Shown: in pieces, positions 45,876 to 56,868 of the stretch
Position numbering within the stretch: position 1 is the stretch's first letter
Layout: the number at the start of each line of letters is the position of its first letter
Source: Paraphaeosphaeria minitans
Lineage: Eukaryota; Ascomycota; Dothideomycetes; Pleosporales; Didymosphaeriaceae
Reading direction: 5' to 3'
DNA length: 64,000 nucleotides
Assembly: GCA_015832175.1 (NCBI GenBank)
Contig: WJXW01000003.1
Span: 4,216,001-4,280,000, forward strand
Notes under the pieces: generated by a model
Databases searched by the model: none
Told to the model about the DNA's origin: nothing
The model's input: the letters and a program-made list of their open reading frames with translations, nothing else
Translations under genes and position numbers: made by a program

Positions 45876-48642
45876 GAGGGTGGGTGCAGCGAGTGGTTTG
45901 AGACGAAACATCCTGCAGAATATCAAGAACCACATGATACTATCTGGTATTATGCGCCTGATTACACATAGATGTAACAGAGGCGTACTCGCAAGGTGTC
46001 TGACATATCCTTGATCAGCCTCGTCACTTGTGTCACCGTTCACGGCTAAGTTCAGAGACTCGTTGATGGTAACTCTTGATGCATCATCCTGCAAGTGTAA
46101 TTCAGAGGGGAAGACCTTCAGAGGACTTCTCTAACTCCCATCGACGCACTTATTCAAAAGTCGAAGCAAGGAATACGTGCCGGGAACAAATGGGCACACA
46201 TAGTCTAGGTCGGTATCATAGGTGCAAAAGGGCGGGCAGCGACATTGAACTAGATAATGCATAATGCAGCAGACAGACGGGCATAAAAAAGTAGGAGACA
46301 AGAAGAAGAGCCCAAAGGTTAATTAGAGACCTTGCGCGCTCCGTTGGACGGCCACATAACCTAGGCATGGATTGTAAACATATAGACACTTGGTGAAAAC
46401 TTAGTGCATCATACTCCTAAATACCACAAACCTGTCGTGCTGGCCGCGCGTACTTTATGCATACTTAAGGCTTTTGAAGTTGCACTTCCGTCCGTGCTCG
46501 CCGTTCAAACACTGGGTAGCTGGTGGATCTATAACCATCTGATCCAGGTCTCCAAGTTTCATCGCTATGCCCACCAGGTCCCACGCTGTCCCCTATTCTT
46601 ACTAAAATGTTGGTTGGCCGTATTATTATTGCAAGCTGACATGCCAATTTTAAGACCACAGCATTCGGACTAAGATTGTCTCCATCTAAAATTGAGTTTT
46701 ACCCTGGAACAGATGTACAATCTGCACACTTATCGTTACTGAAGAGCGATTAAAATGGGCTGTCCTTCTCTTCCAGAATCTAGCTTCATGTCTAGAACAA
46801 TTTGCTTGAGAGTCGGCGGTGGTTTCTGCCATTAGCTTTCACTTTACACGCGTACGTTGTGCCTGCGACCAAGAGTCTAGTTACGCTAGGTTTTTGGATC
46901 CGAAACATCTAGCATGATCTTGTGCTAATCCGTTAGGATACCCGTCGGCATGATGGAGTCGACCCGCAAGGATCCATCTGGTCAAACATCTGTCCCAGGC
47001 TTCGCCACGGTCTCACCATGACTCGTGAACAAAGACAAACACGACTCCACCCTGCCTGAAGCCATTATCTTGAATCTAATGTATCGATAATTTAGAAGCA
47101 AGATACTCGCAAAAAATCCATTGTTAGTGTTCAAGGGTGTGCAGTGATTTAAACCCGGTAGGACGAAGATTTCATGCGCCAGATCGTGCACATCGGATGC
47201 GCGCAGTTTCTAACAGACAGTGAGGCGCGATGTCGCAATAAGCTAAAGATGCGCATTAACTGCTTTGAACCCAGCAACCCTCTTAATGGGACCAGGAAAT
47301 GCGTTGTCTTAGAATCATTTAATAAAGAGTGCATGAGATTCCTCTTCGGTCGTGTCATCACTCTGCAGCAGTCCAGTTCTACACCCGACATATCCTTAGC
47401 CACAGTGTTGGCATTCACTGCCATGTTGAGTTCTTCGTTATGATACCCCGTGCATTTGTACCAGGGGTTTCTGTGCCTAGAAGATTATGGTATGCAAAGC
47501 ACCAGCTTGGTCGTAAATGAGACCGGAGACGAGCTGGTCGGCGTCTCCCAAACGAAAATACCTATAGCTACCGGCATGCAGCGTGAAGTTTTGAGAGCGC
47601 AAGGTGCAGTGATAATGGCATATCGGAATGAGTATGAGGTATCGCCGCATTTGCCCAGAAAGATATGCTTGAATGTGAAGGAGCGAAGGGACATCAGCGC
47701 AGAAAAGTCTATACAGTATAATTGTCATTGTCTGAGCACTGCAGATCTTTATACCTAGTATAGGTATCGATACAGTGGAATCAGCTGGAGAAAACTTCTA
47801 TGGGAGTATCAGGTCCGTTGTCTTCGTGGTTAGTATCCCCTGCGCGATCTTCTGACATCTATGAATCCGATTCGACGCCGACGGCAACGCTTTCAATGTG
47901 GAGACCAGGAGGCTACTGGCTGCCGTGTAATTTGCTCTCCTGAATAACTCTTGGAACCCAGTCGAGAGTAGACCAGCTTTATTCCAGCCGTGAGCAACTT
48001 GACCTCCCTCGATTTGCTGTGCGAGACTATCTGCAAAGTGCCCACGGACGTCCGATTGAATTTCCGTATCACCAACATCAACCATCGCAGGAAACTAATC
48101 TACGATATCATCGAGATATTCGCAAACCTCATCGTCCTCCTGCCAGAAGTCCTCAACAAACTATAACTTTCTACCTTAATCTACATGCAATATAAGATTC
48201 TAGCCAAAGGCTGTCGGACCGAAGCTTTGCCACATAGGCGCAGAGGATCCACCTATGTCTCGGGCGTCTTTGGGGCGAAAACCCATTCCGCCCAAACTTC
48301 TTCAACGCAAAGCGGTGTCAGCTTACGTCCGCTGGCCCTTCCACTCCATCGAGAGACGAAGTAATCTCAGCTCTAACTCTAGTTACTAGCCACGATCATC
48401 TCAAACAAACCCAATCGAACAGCTTGCAGGTCAGTTTAACATCAAATTCGAACCCACCCGTCATCGCCCTCGCTTTTCGACAAATGAAATACAAAGAAAC
48501 AGTATGTTCACGAAGGCGACAGTAGACGAGCAGTGTCTAAGTAGTACATACATGAATATGTTCACAAGGCGCACCTATGGATCACGGATCGCTATTCTTA
48601 CACGAAATGCACACAATAGTTTACAAAATCCGACGTCCACGC
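45876..48642. other. Intergenic, 2.8 kb, no recognisable gene
   Basis: Several frames of 60-102 codons on both strands (for example plus 47450-47758, with a plausible protein-like composition) lack any recognised domain. A hairpin-like TACCTAGTATAGGTATCGATAC lies at about 47752-47772. A decayed or lineage-specific gene near 47,400-48,100 cannot be excluded. Confidence 0.3.
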
Positions 48643-50070
48643 CTAGACGCATGGTTGTTCACCCGTTGACTCATTCTGTGCCAACGCATCCCACACTTGC
48701 GCGTCGCCAGCCTGTAAAGCATCTTCATGAACCTCTCCCAAGACTTCATCCGCAGGCACGCTGTTTAATGGCCAGTTTTCCTGGTTCCGCTGCTCCCACC
48801 TGGCCAGAGACTGTTCGATGTAGGTTGCCCTGTTTCCGGCGTCAATGATATGTTGCGACCTCTCGAGAGCCGATGTGATGCGCAAACGCTCCTCTGCGGA
48901 CGTATTTTCAGACTCAAGTGCTCGCTCGGCGTCAGCCATCTCTTTCACGACGCCAGCTTTCCGCTTGGCCTTGAAGAGTGCCTCGCTACCTGCTTCTGCA
49001 ACGGCTTCCTCGAACTTGGCTGCGCCTTCGGGGTTCATCTTCTTCCGGTATGCTTTGCCATCGCCAGCGTAGTTCTCATCAATCTCCCTTTCCACATGCT
49101 TGCGGTATTTCCGTATGGCCTTTTTTAGCTCTGTGTTGTTCTCGAACGTCTTTTCGTATTTCTCTTCGAGCCTGGCCTTGAATTGCTCGAAGTTGCGCTT
49201 TGCTCTTTCGGCACGTTGATCTTCCCTCAGTAGGGCGAGCTTGATGCCTTGCTCAATATTGTCCACCTCCTCATTTGAAACGTAATTCTTTGCCACATAC
49301 ATTGTCTTCTTGTAGAGACGGCTGGCCCCGGTCGCAAGATATATCTTCGTTTTGTGGAGATTCTCCATGGCTTCAAGTTCATTCTTAGCCGTGGGTCCTT
49401 CTTCCAAGTACTCGAGCGCATCAAGAGCAGCTTCGTCGAAGGCTTTAAACTCTTCGGGGGTCATGTTCTCGGAGGCAGGCTCGGGCCACTGCGCGTCAAT
49501 TTCTTCCTGCGGCACGCCGAGCGCGGCGGCCTCGGCGCGCATCCGCCGTATGATCGAGGGCCGCTGCAGGAGCGTCCATCGCAGCGCCCAGCCAAGCGGG
49601 CCGAGTTCCTTGATGCGACTGTCGCTCTGCTTGAGCAGGTACTCGTCCAGCCCACCCTCGCGGTCGATCGTTTTGATCACACTCGACGTGACCCGCAGCT
49701 TGATCTTTTTCTTCAGACCCACAGAGTACAGCGCCTTGTCAAGTACATTGGGCTTCCAGTACCGCCGCGTCGTGGTCTCCGTCTTCTTGGAGACGTTGTT
49801 GCCAAAGTGGATCGACTTGCCTCCATATAGCCCCTTGTCTTGCTGCTTGAACAGCCGCGAAGGGCCATGAGGATATTCTGGTATTTCTATGTTGTGCGGG
49901 ATGACATATTTGGGAAGGTGGGATCCGAGGTCGCCGCCCTTTCTCCGTTTGAGTGGGTTCGCGGCAAGAACCGACGTGCTGGTGAAGGTGCGTGCTACCG
50001 ATCGAGGATTTCGAGCGAGAGTCGGGGTTTTTGCGAGGGTGCCTGATAAGGCGAGACAGCGAGGGGGCAT
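48643..50070 (-). CDS. mrpl24: Mitochondrial large-subunit ribosomal protein bL28m
   Basis: An intronless 475-aa protein starting at ATG 50070 (Met-Pro-Pro-Arg); the frame is open to 50238 but only from a GTG. Residues about 1-45 are Arg/Ser/Thr-rich without acids, typical of a mitochondrial presequence. The L28 core follows: Asp-Lys-Gly-Leu-Tyr-Gly-Gly-Lys-Ser-Ile-His-Phe-Gly-Asn, then Arg-Arg-Tyr-Trp-Lys-Pro-Asn-Val, Lys-Leu-Arg-Val-Thr-Ser and Leu-Asp-Glu-Tyr-Leu-Leu. A long charged, mainly helical C-terminal extension (about 190-475) is typical of fungal members. It acts in the mitoribosomal large subunit. A TACCTAGGTA motif lies about 95 bp upstream of the start. Confidence 0.88.
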   Translation of the reverse strand: MPPRCLALSGTLAKTPTLARNPRSVARTFTSTSVLAANPLKRRKGGDLGSHLPKYVIPHNIEIPEYPHGPSRLFKQQDKGLYGGKSIHFGNNVSKKTETTTRRYWKPNVLDKALYSVGLKKKIKLRVTSSVIKTIDREGGLDEYLLKQSDSRIKELGPLGWALRWTLLQRPSIIRRMRAEAAALGVPQEEIDAQWPEPASENMTPEEFKAFDEAALDALEYLEEGPTAKNELEAMENLHKTKIYLATGASRLYKKTMYVAKNYVSNEEVDNIEQGIKLALLREDQRAERAKRNFEQFKARLEEKYEKTFENNTELKKAIRKYRKHVEREIDENYAGDGKAYRKKMNPEGAAKFEEAVAEAGSEALFKAKRKAGVVKEMADAERALESENTSAEERLRITSALERSQHIIDAGNRATYIEQSLARWEQRNQENWPLNSVPADEVLGEVHEDALQAGDAQVWDALAQNESTGEQPCV

Positions 50071-50611
50071 GCTGGACCTGGGCACGCGATGCAATTGCGC
50101 GTAGTGGAGGTGCTCTGCGATGCGTCGAGGAACACGGAGGTCCGCAAGAAAATATTTCTTGGCACTACCTAGGTAACGGTAGATCGGTCGGCGTTTGGTA
50201 GGCGTGAACGCCGACACGCTAGTGACTGCCTCATTCACTAGGTAACAAATGAACCTTTCGTTGTTCTTTGGCCCGATCTATCACGACTCTTCATACCCAT
50301 ATCGATAAGCGTGCATTTGCAACGTGTGTCATCTTCAGCCATTGTTCTATTTCGTCATATGATGCTACATAGTCCACTCACATGCCGGAAATCTCACCTC
50401 TTTCGTTACTCCGGCGCCTGAATAACGAGGTTTCATGCAATCAACATCATTTCATCGGCAATTTACCCCCGGGCATACAAAAAAACCCGAAAATACACAC
50501 TCTTTCGGTGTGCAGCTTTGCTACTTCATTCGCCCACGCATACCATCTGCCTCTCTCCAACCTCGACCATGACTGGTCTCTCCTCCAAGATCTCTTCGCA
50601 TCGGACGGATT
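50071..50611. promoter_or_regulatory. Promoter of bL28m gene with TACCTAGGTA motif
   Basis: CTACCTAGGTAACGGTAG at 50166-50183 and a second CACTAGGTAAC at 50236-50246 precede the ribosomal-protein gene. No gene is seen; the small plus-strand frame near 50382-50639 lacks support. Confidence 0.4.
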
Positions 50612-52138
50612 CTATCCGTCGAACAGAGCCGGATCGTAAAAATCGGTTGCGAAACTGTTATAGTACTGGGCATTCGGGAAGAGCTCTCCGGCCACATAGC
50701 CGTGACTGTCTGACTCCGTCTCTTTCCCATACATTCCATTGGCGCCATCACCATTCGATGTCTCATGTTCTTTGTCGAAGACATGTTCCCCATTTCTCTG
50801 AAAAATCCGCTCTCTTGTTCCCTCGTACGCAGTTAACGCTGGCGCGATTTGATCGCCATCCACCCGGTGAGCATCGTCGAAATGCTGTTCTAAAAAGTGA
50901 TTGGTGTCACCATGAGTATCGCAAATCGCGCACTGATCACTCCTAAGTGCTTCCAATATATCGAGCCAAACCTGTCGCACCTTTGCCGCATGCTCGCGAG
51001 TCAGCAGCTTTGCGACATTCTCCTTCAACTCGTCCCACCTCTGAATCAGATCATGTATTGGGCCCGGGGTTTCGGTGTTTTGGGCCCACTCCTCTGGCTC
51101 GTAAGGTTCATAAACACAGTTGAGAATGCAATGGATCATCTTTTGTCGGCGCTCACTGTGCCCGCGGAACAGTTGCTCAGCTCTTATATCGCCCCAACTT
51201 GCGAGACACGAGCGATAGAATCCTGCCGGAACTTGCAGCGAATCGACAATGTAGGAAGCTGACATTAACTGGTATCTTGAGAGGACAGTGGACTCCGTCG
51301 CTACACACATAAAGATGCATAAGGGCGGCAGGCGCAAACATCTCTCAGCTGGTTGGCCAAATATTACACCGTCCTTGAGTTGATTTGCTAGCGCCTGAGG
51401 CTCATCTGGTGTACAAGCGACCTCTTTCCGATATGCTTGTTCCATTATGCTGAGGTTCTCTGCCGTCCGAGGCCAGAAGATCCATACCACTTCACCCCTG
51501 AGAACAGTGGCGTATGTATCGTGAGTCTCCAGTGTAAATTCTACTCCACATAGGTATCCCGGTGGCAACACACTGCAGATGGGATACTCGATGACCATGT
51601 GGTTCGTGCCTTGTCCCCGTGCCTTGCCCTGAACCTCTTTCTTCAGAGCACGGCTCACGTCTGGGCATGGGAGTGCCTGCAGGCTGCCCTTGGCCTGAAA
51701 GACCTGTTTAACAATACTTTTACGGCTGAAGTCATCTTCAGACTCGTCAATGTTGTTACTCCCACTATCCGTTGTTTGTGTCCCAACTGGATGGTAATAG
51801 TTTACAGCACGGCTGCGCGCGGCTTTCAACGAGTCGGTCAGCAGAGTTCTCAACATATCATTGTCGTTCACAACTTTAAATAGACCCTGCAATGTCTCTG
51901 CTTTTCCCTTCCCTTCCAGTTTTGGGAGATCTATTTCGTTGCGTCCGAATTTGCGTTGAAGCTCGGCCATTGGGGCTCTCTTCTTGTCACTCGCAGCCTT
52001 ATAATTCTTGACCTTTTGACTTTGTGGATTATCTCCTGTGCCCATAAGTCTTCGGAAGAGCCGCGTGATATCATTGTCGTGTTTCGCTAATGCTCGTTCG
52101 ATATTTTCGCGGGTGATAATGCGCTTCTCCTTAGCCAT
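50612..52138 (-). CDS. Unassigned protein with divergent JmjC-like cupin region and Cys/His finger-like motif
   Basis: An intronless 508-aa frame on the minus strand, soluble, without signal or membrane segments. Residues 1-70 are basic. Around 196-230 the pattern His-Asp-Thr-Tyr-Ala-Thr...Leu-Arg-Gly-Glu-Val-Val-Trp-Ile-Phe-Trp-Pro resembles the JmjC/cupin stretch His-x-Asp...Gly-x-Lys-x-Trp-...-Pro-Pro. Around 268-282, Leu-Arg-Leu-Pro-Pro-Leu-Cys fits the second cupin strand. The metal-binding triad is not intact (His-Asp adjacent, no later His), so a catalytically dead fold is likely if the assignment holds. Cys403, Cys406 and His414/419/424 could form a zinc finger. Similar degenerate JmjC-like proteins occur in filamentous fungi; this is recognition by pattern only. 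Confidence 0.55.
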   Translation of the reverse strand: MAKEKRIITRENIERALAKHDNDITRLFRRLMGTGDNPQSQKVKNYKAASDKKRAPMAELQRKFGRNEIDLPKLEGKGKAETLQGLFKVVNDNDMLRTLLTDSLKAARSRAVNYYHPVGTQTTDSGSNNIDESEDDFSRKSIVKQVFQAKGSLQALPCPDVSRALKKEVQGKARGQGTNHMVIEYPICSVLPPGYLCGVEFTLETHDTYATVLRGEVVWIFWPRTAENLSIMEQAYRKEVACTPDEPQALANQLKDGVIFGQPAERCLRLPPLCIFMCVATESTVLSRYQLMSASYIVDSLQVPAGFYRSCLASWGDIRAEQLFRGHSERRQKMIHCILNCVYEPYEPEEWAQNTETPGPIHDLIQRWDELKENVAKLLTREHAAKVRQVWLDILEALRSDQCAICDTHGDTNHFLEQHFDDAHRVDGDQIAPALTAYEGTRERIFQRNGEHVFDKEHETSNGDGANGMYGKETESDSHGYVAGELFPNAQYYNSFATDFYDPALFDG

Positions 52139-53031
52139 TGCATTGATCCGGAAAAGATGTGGAGAATGTGTGAAGGGGGGAATCCCAAATGGTTTTGAGC
52201 TTCTTCTTGTGAGAGTTGGTAGCTTAGTGTTATGAGCTCACTGTGGTGGGCGTGGACCACCATTTATGCCATTACCAAGTCTCCACAGAAATCATCAACC
52301 AAAACAAATCGCCTCCAAGTGCAAACAGCCACTGACGATCTAAAGTGATTGCGTAAGCCTTATGACAAGCTACAAAAAGTGTGATTTGCCAAACCCTAGG
52401 TGAGTACCACCGCAAACGATGCGGCAAGATGGCGGGTGAGTATCCGCTGCTCACGTGAATCCGCGTGAAATCTCCGGTCATGCACATGCGGACCCTTTCT
52501 ATTAGCTACGGGGACTTAGCTTACTATTTCTCCCACCCCCCAGTATATAGACTCCTTCATTTTTCCTCGTTTGACTCTCCACGAGCTATCACGGGCAAAA
52601 CGGGAATAGCAGGAATGACTAGAATGCGTAAGTCGTTTTCCACTGGCCACATGAAGATCTTCAGATCCGACGAGGCATCTGCAGAGAGAGCCCCCTGTTC
52701 TTCGTCCTCGGTCGGTAGTCGTGGCCCTCATACAGTGTTCATCGATGTTGACCGTTACTAATGACAGCCACGAACGAAACAGATCGTCAAAGGTAAGATT
52801 CTGATTAAATTCGTCTCATCCTACTGTACAACGCGGCTACTGAATTGCCGTCTCTATATGAGCAAATTCAGCAATCATGGCTACGTTTCGTACATCTTGC
52901 CCCTCCCACCGGTACTCTTACTTGAACTATACTTATGCTGTAGTAGGAGCCGATCATCGGAACTACGTATGCCCCCGGATCCTGACTGCTCGACCCTTTA
53001 CCGCAGTGCTCGCCAAACTCGCAAGGTTCTG
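52139..53031. other. Intergenic, 0.9 kb, no recognisable gene
   Basis: A plus-strand frame of 98 codons at 52465-52761 shows no domain. A donor-like site and CT-rich stretches suggest possible leader sequence only. Confidence 0.3.
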
Positions 53032-53189
53032 ATGTGTCTGCCTCCTGAGATTCGGGACGTCATGCATAGCTACCACGTCGATATCGAGGTGGTGGCAATG
53101 CGGAGCCTAGAGAAGGATTCAAGTGCACACTATTCATGCAGAACTGCAAGCAGATATGGAATGAGATCAAGCCCATCTGGTTTAGTTAA
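53032..53189 (+). pseudogene. Remnant of an F-box/2EXR-type fungal protein gene
   Basis: The plus strand reads Cys-Leu-Pro-Pro-Glu-Ile-Arg-Asp-Val (from 53035), the common opening of large fungal families that start Leu-Pro-Pro-Glu-Ile-Arg. After one frame change it reads Asn-Cys-Lys-Gln-Ile-Trp-Asn-Glu-Ile-Lys-Pro (53133-53189), the next conserved block (Thr/Asn-Cys-Arg/Lys-Gln-Ile...Glu) in the same families. A TAA at 53187 ends it and nothing follows. It is a short two-block relic; function is lost. Confidence 0.5.
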
Positions 53190-54704
53190 TGCTACTTCTT
53201 GGTAGACTGACACTCGTATAGTGACGAATTAGCCCCAAATTTGCTGGCTAGGCCCTAATTAGAGTCTCTAGGAACCTATTTAGCCCGACTACGGCGGTGG
53301 CCCGGGTCCCAATCGAATTCTCTAGCCTCAAGGTCTAGGAGAGAGGGGTCATAAATCTGCCACCCAGGTGCGCATACAAAGTTTGAGTTATCCATGGGCT
53401 ATTTACTTTTGTGTTTTCTCAATACTTACCAAGGCACTGGTTTTGGGATTTCGTTTACGCATGCATATGCTGAGAATTTTTCGGCTCTTCACATTATATA
53501 ATTTAGAAACTGACTATTGGTCTTCTCATTAGTCGTCCACAAGATCAATGAATATTTAGGTATACGCCCATAATGAGCGCACGGGAACACTAGGTCTTAT
53601 TATATGTGACTTTCCTCTAGTTCTGCCCATCTAGAGTATTTCAGTCAATGGAATGCAAGATTGTTGCTTTGATTACCCCGAACGTTTACCACATAATCCG
53701 GTGTATAGCAATAGGGAATCATTCACAAATAGGAGGATTAAACCCGATGTCGCGTCTCACAGGGCCTTTATTAACGCGCCCAATTCATTGATATGTTTTT
53801 ATAGTAGTGCAACTTGACCAAGCGTTTGTTTCCGACAGCGTCCGTGGTATAATCACCTGTAAAATCTTCGCCAGGTCCTGCGAGCAATAGCAAAACGCAG
53901 TACAAGAACTCTGTCAGATGCCAAACTACAGCAAATTGCAATTTGTTCAAATTGGCGCGGGAGCACATTTGGTCTGTTAGGCAGTAAACTGCGTTACCAC
54001 TGCTAAGGATGAGATCGAGTTCTTCACACTGCAAGAAGCCAGCTTAGCGATGCGCTTAAGGTAGCAGTTCATATGACGCCAACTGGGCAGTCGTCAGCTA
54101 ATAAAGCGGCTCGCTTCGGGAACAAACATGTACGGAGCTCACGACACCACAAAAACTCCATTACCCGCCAAAGCTAGGTTGTCTGTGGACTGGATATCAG
54201 GATGCGTAATAAATCCCAGGTGCTGCATTTTTCGCAAGCGTTTTGCATAGCGGAAAATTTCATTCAAGGTGTTGCTTCTGGTCTTAGTGGCATCGAAGTG
54301 ATGCTTCTGGGCGTCAAAAGTGGACGGTGCTTTGCGAGCCAAAAGTCTAGCGTATCCTTCTTGCTGGCGTCCATATTGAACCCCATTATTCACAGCATTA
54401 AATTGAACGGGGACCAGCTTGTGCGACGAGTATGATGAATACAACGCACGAGAAGGTATTGGAAGACTGGCGACGCAAATTCGGTACCATTTGATGACCT
54501 CTCTCAGAGGATGCGGCAGGTTTGAAGGATACATGTATTTCGTCCGAAGCGATTCTAAAAACCTACCAGCCTAGAGAATTAGTCGAAGCCTCGTACTACC
54601 TCTAACTAGCATCACGTACAAGAAGTTGACAGCCCAGAACTTTCATGACTGAATATGTATTTATCTTGTCTGGGCAACATATTCTCATCCCAGGCGCTTG
54701 ATTC
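53190..54704. other. Intergenic, 1.5 kb, mostly featureless
   Basis: A minus-strand frame of 131 codons (54534-54139, ATG start, basic, no hydrophobic segment) is the only sizeable ORF. It has no recognisable domain and weak coding character, so it is not called. Confidence 0.3.
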
Positions 54705-55727
54705 TCAGTGGAAGTACTTCGGAGCCACACCCTTAACCCGAATCCACGCCGCGTCCAACGCCTGAACCATGTCCTCTGGTAGCGGTCCCTTCTCCAAGTC
54801 TACAAGATTCTGTTCCAACTGTGCAGCGCTACTTGCTCCGATGATAATCTTGTCTCCTTTCTCCTTGTTCATCATGCTATGATGTGTCAACCAACGCAGC
54901 GCACACTCCGCCTCAGTAACACTGTGCTTCGCAGCGATAGGCCGAATGATGTCGAGAGCCTCAAAATACGAGTTGTTGATGTATCGGCCCTGGTGTAGCT
55001 GTCCTTGCCATCGCTTTGGATCAAATCGGGACCCGCTCTCGTAGTCGTCCTCCTTCATATCGCGCTTGTACCGCGAGGTGAGGAAGCCACCTGCAAGTGG
55101 TTGGAAGGCATACAGTGCGATACCGTACTTGCGTAAGCACGAAATCAATTCGGGCTCGATATTCCGGTGTAGCGCGTTGTAAATCCCTTGGTAGACGACA
55201 GGTTTGATCCATCCATTGCGCTCACATATCTCACAGATAGCGGCTACTTCCCAGGACATGTAGTTGCTAATTCCAAAACGGCCGAAGTAACCTTCTTTGT
55301 GGAGGCTGTTCACCTCGCGCAGAGTGTCCTCAAGTGGCGTATTGCGGTCCGGACCATGGAGATACCACATGTCGACCTTCTCCGTGTTGAGAGCCTTGAA
55401 ACTTTCCAACAGACCGCGTCGCACGTCTTCCGGGCGATGGGAATAAACATGGTCGCCCATTTTCATGCCCTTGCCCTCGTTCGGATAGAGCTTAGTACCC
55501 ATGATAAGCTTTCGGGTCTGCCATTGAGCGTCGGCCATGTACTTCTCGGATGATCCGCCGCCGTAATGGCGTGCATTATCGATTTCATTGTGTCCGTGTG
55601 ATTGAAAGACGTCGAGCATGTGGTTGACGTCCTTCAAATCCGAAACACGAATACCTTCCACGCCAGCCTTCCCTATGGTCATAACGCCCAGAACCACGGG
55701 AATTGTGTTCTTCGTAGCGGTAGCCAT
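54705..55727 (-). CDS. Aldo-keto reductase, AKR7 (aflatoxin-aldehyde reductase-like) family
   Basis: NADPH-dependent reductase of aldehydes/ketones, cytosolic, probably detoxifying. An intronless 340-aa protein from ATG 55727; an upstream ATG at 55823 adds 32 residues that do not fit the family start. The catalytic tetrad is Asp50 and Tyr55 (Glu-Ile-Asp-Asn-Ala-Arg-His-Tyr), Lys79 (Gly-Thr-Lys-Leu-Tyr) and His124 (Tyr-Leu-His-Gly-Pro-Asp). Later blocks are Gly-Ile-Ser-Asn-Tyr, Tyr-Asn-Ala-Leu-His-Arg, Pro-Leu-Ala-Gly-Gly-Phe-Leu-Thr and the cofactor-binding Ile-Ile-Gly-Ala-Ser. AKR7 members characteristically read Gln-x-x-Tyr-Asn and Pro-Leu-Ala-Gly-Gly, as here. Intact. Confidence 0.9.
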   Translation of the reverse strand: MATATKNTIPVVLGVMTIGKAGVEGIRVSDLKDVNHMLDVFQSHGHNEIDNARHYGGGSSEKYMADAQWQTRKLIMGTKLYPNEGKGMKMGDHVYSHRPEDVRRGLLESFKALNTEKVDMWYLHGPDRNTPLEDTLREVNSLHKEGYFGRFGISNYMSWEVAAICEICERNGWIKPVVYQGIYNALHRNIEPELISCLRKYGIALYAFQPLAGGFLTSRYKRDMKEDDYESGSRFDPKRWQGQLHQGRYINNSYFEALDIIRPIAAKHSVTEAECALRWLTHHSMMNKEKGDKIIIGASSAAQLEQNLVDLEKGPLPEDMVQALDAAWIRVKGVAPKYFH

Positions 55728-56868
55728 GTTGTTGTTGTTCCGTAGATGACAGCCAGCTGATGCTACTCCAAGGGTCTCTCTTATGAAGACATATGGAGAG
55801 GGTAAAATACAGAAGCGATTCATCCGGGTCCCGTATTTACGATCCTAATCACCGTAGATCCATTTTGACATCATCGTGGAACGAGTTACGGGTCACTCAC
55901 AGGTACGGAGTTAAGGATCCAGATCTCGGGAGAGAAGCTAGGACGAAAGCGCTCTAGCACGTAATCCTGGGTAGGTATCGTTCGGCCTGGGAATCCAGTC
56001 GGAGAGAACCGCATGTACCAGTTGTCCATGGTAGACGAAGCAAGCGTCACTGCTACACAATCAGAGGGCTCATGTAATGACCGGCCACGATCCACTCAGC
56101 TGTCCAGAACTCGTCGTTTTGGGAAAAGTCTATCCACTACCTACCTAATAGATGCATGCCATGCACAAGACCATTGGACTGGTTGAAATCGCACAGCGAA
56201 ATGAAAGAGAAAAGAAAACGACGGAACAGCAGCCATCAGAGAACGTGCCATAAGCACATCTATCCGATTTATCATGGTCTATCTGGCTCATCCCGCTCCA
56301 GATCTCTAAGAGTCCAACTCGTTGCGTAGGAGGTTGACGCTCGCTGTAGATATAGCGTCGTTGCGAGAGCATCGTAGCCAGAGCCGCAATGGCCCTAATC
56401 CTAACTTATTTTTATACGGCTAGTGTCTGCATATGTGCCCTACCATATCCTATGCACGCGATTACCGAAGACATCCTTGGCACAGAGGTGCAGAGCGTGG
56501 CTTCATGAAACTTGTTTTGAGATTAGAGTACATTTACACTGCCGATGATGGCATGTGCTGTTTGCACGATTGATACTCACGCTCTTGTCATTTGGACAAA
56601 TTTAGATTTAGACCATGGTTTGCGCTACTTCGCTACATATTGTTAAGAACAGATCACGGTGAGTGACATTGTGTAAGGACATGTCGAGGTGTGCTCATGC
56701 ATTATTCGGAAGTAAAGTACTTCAGCTGCCACCTCTCGAAAGCGGCGTCCAGCCCGGCAGAAATAGATGCGTTGACGAGCGCCTAGGCCTGGAGACGCCA
56801 CGCAGCACTGATGTCGCGCCTTGGGATTAACAACATCTTTGTCGGCGAGTTTGACTCCACTGCAGGTC
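55728..56868. other. Intergenic, 1.1 kb, no gene seen
   Basis: Small frames only. CTACCTACCTAATAG near 56137-56151 is another half-site cluster of the TACCTA type. Confidence 0.35.

Noticed and set aside
50071..50238. N-terminal extension of the bL28m frame
   Set aside because: It starts only at a GTG; the ATG at 50070 gives a normal mitochondrial presequence.
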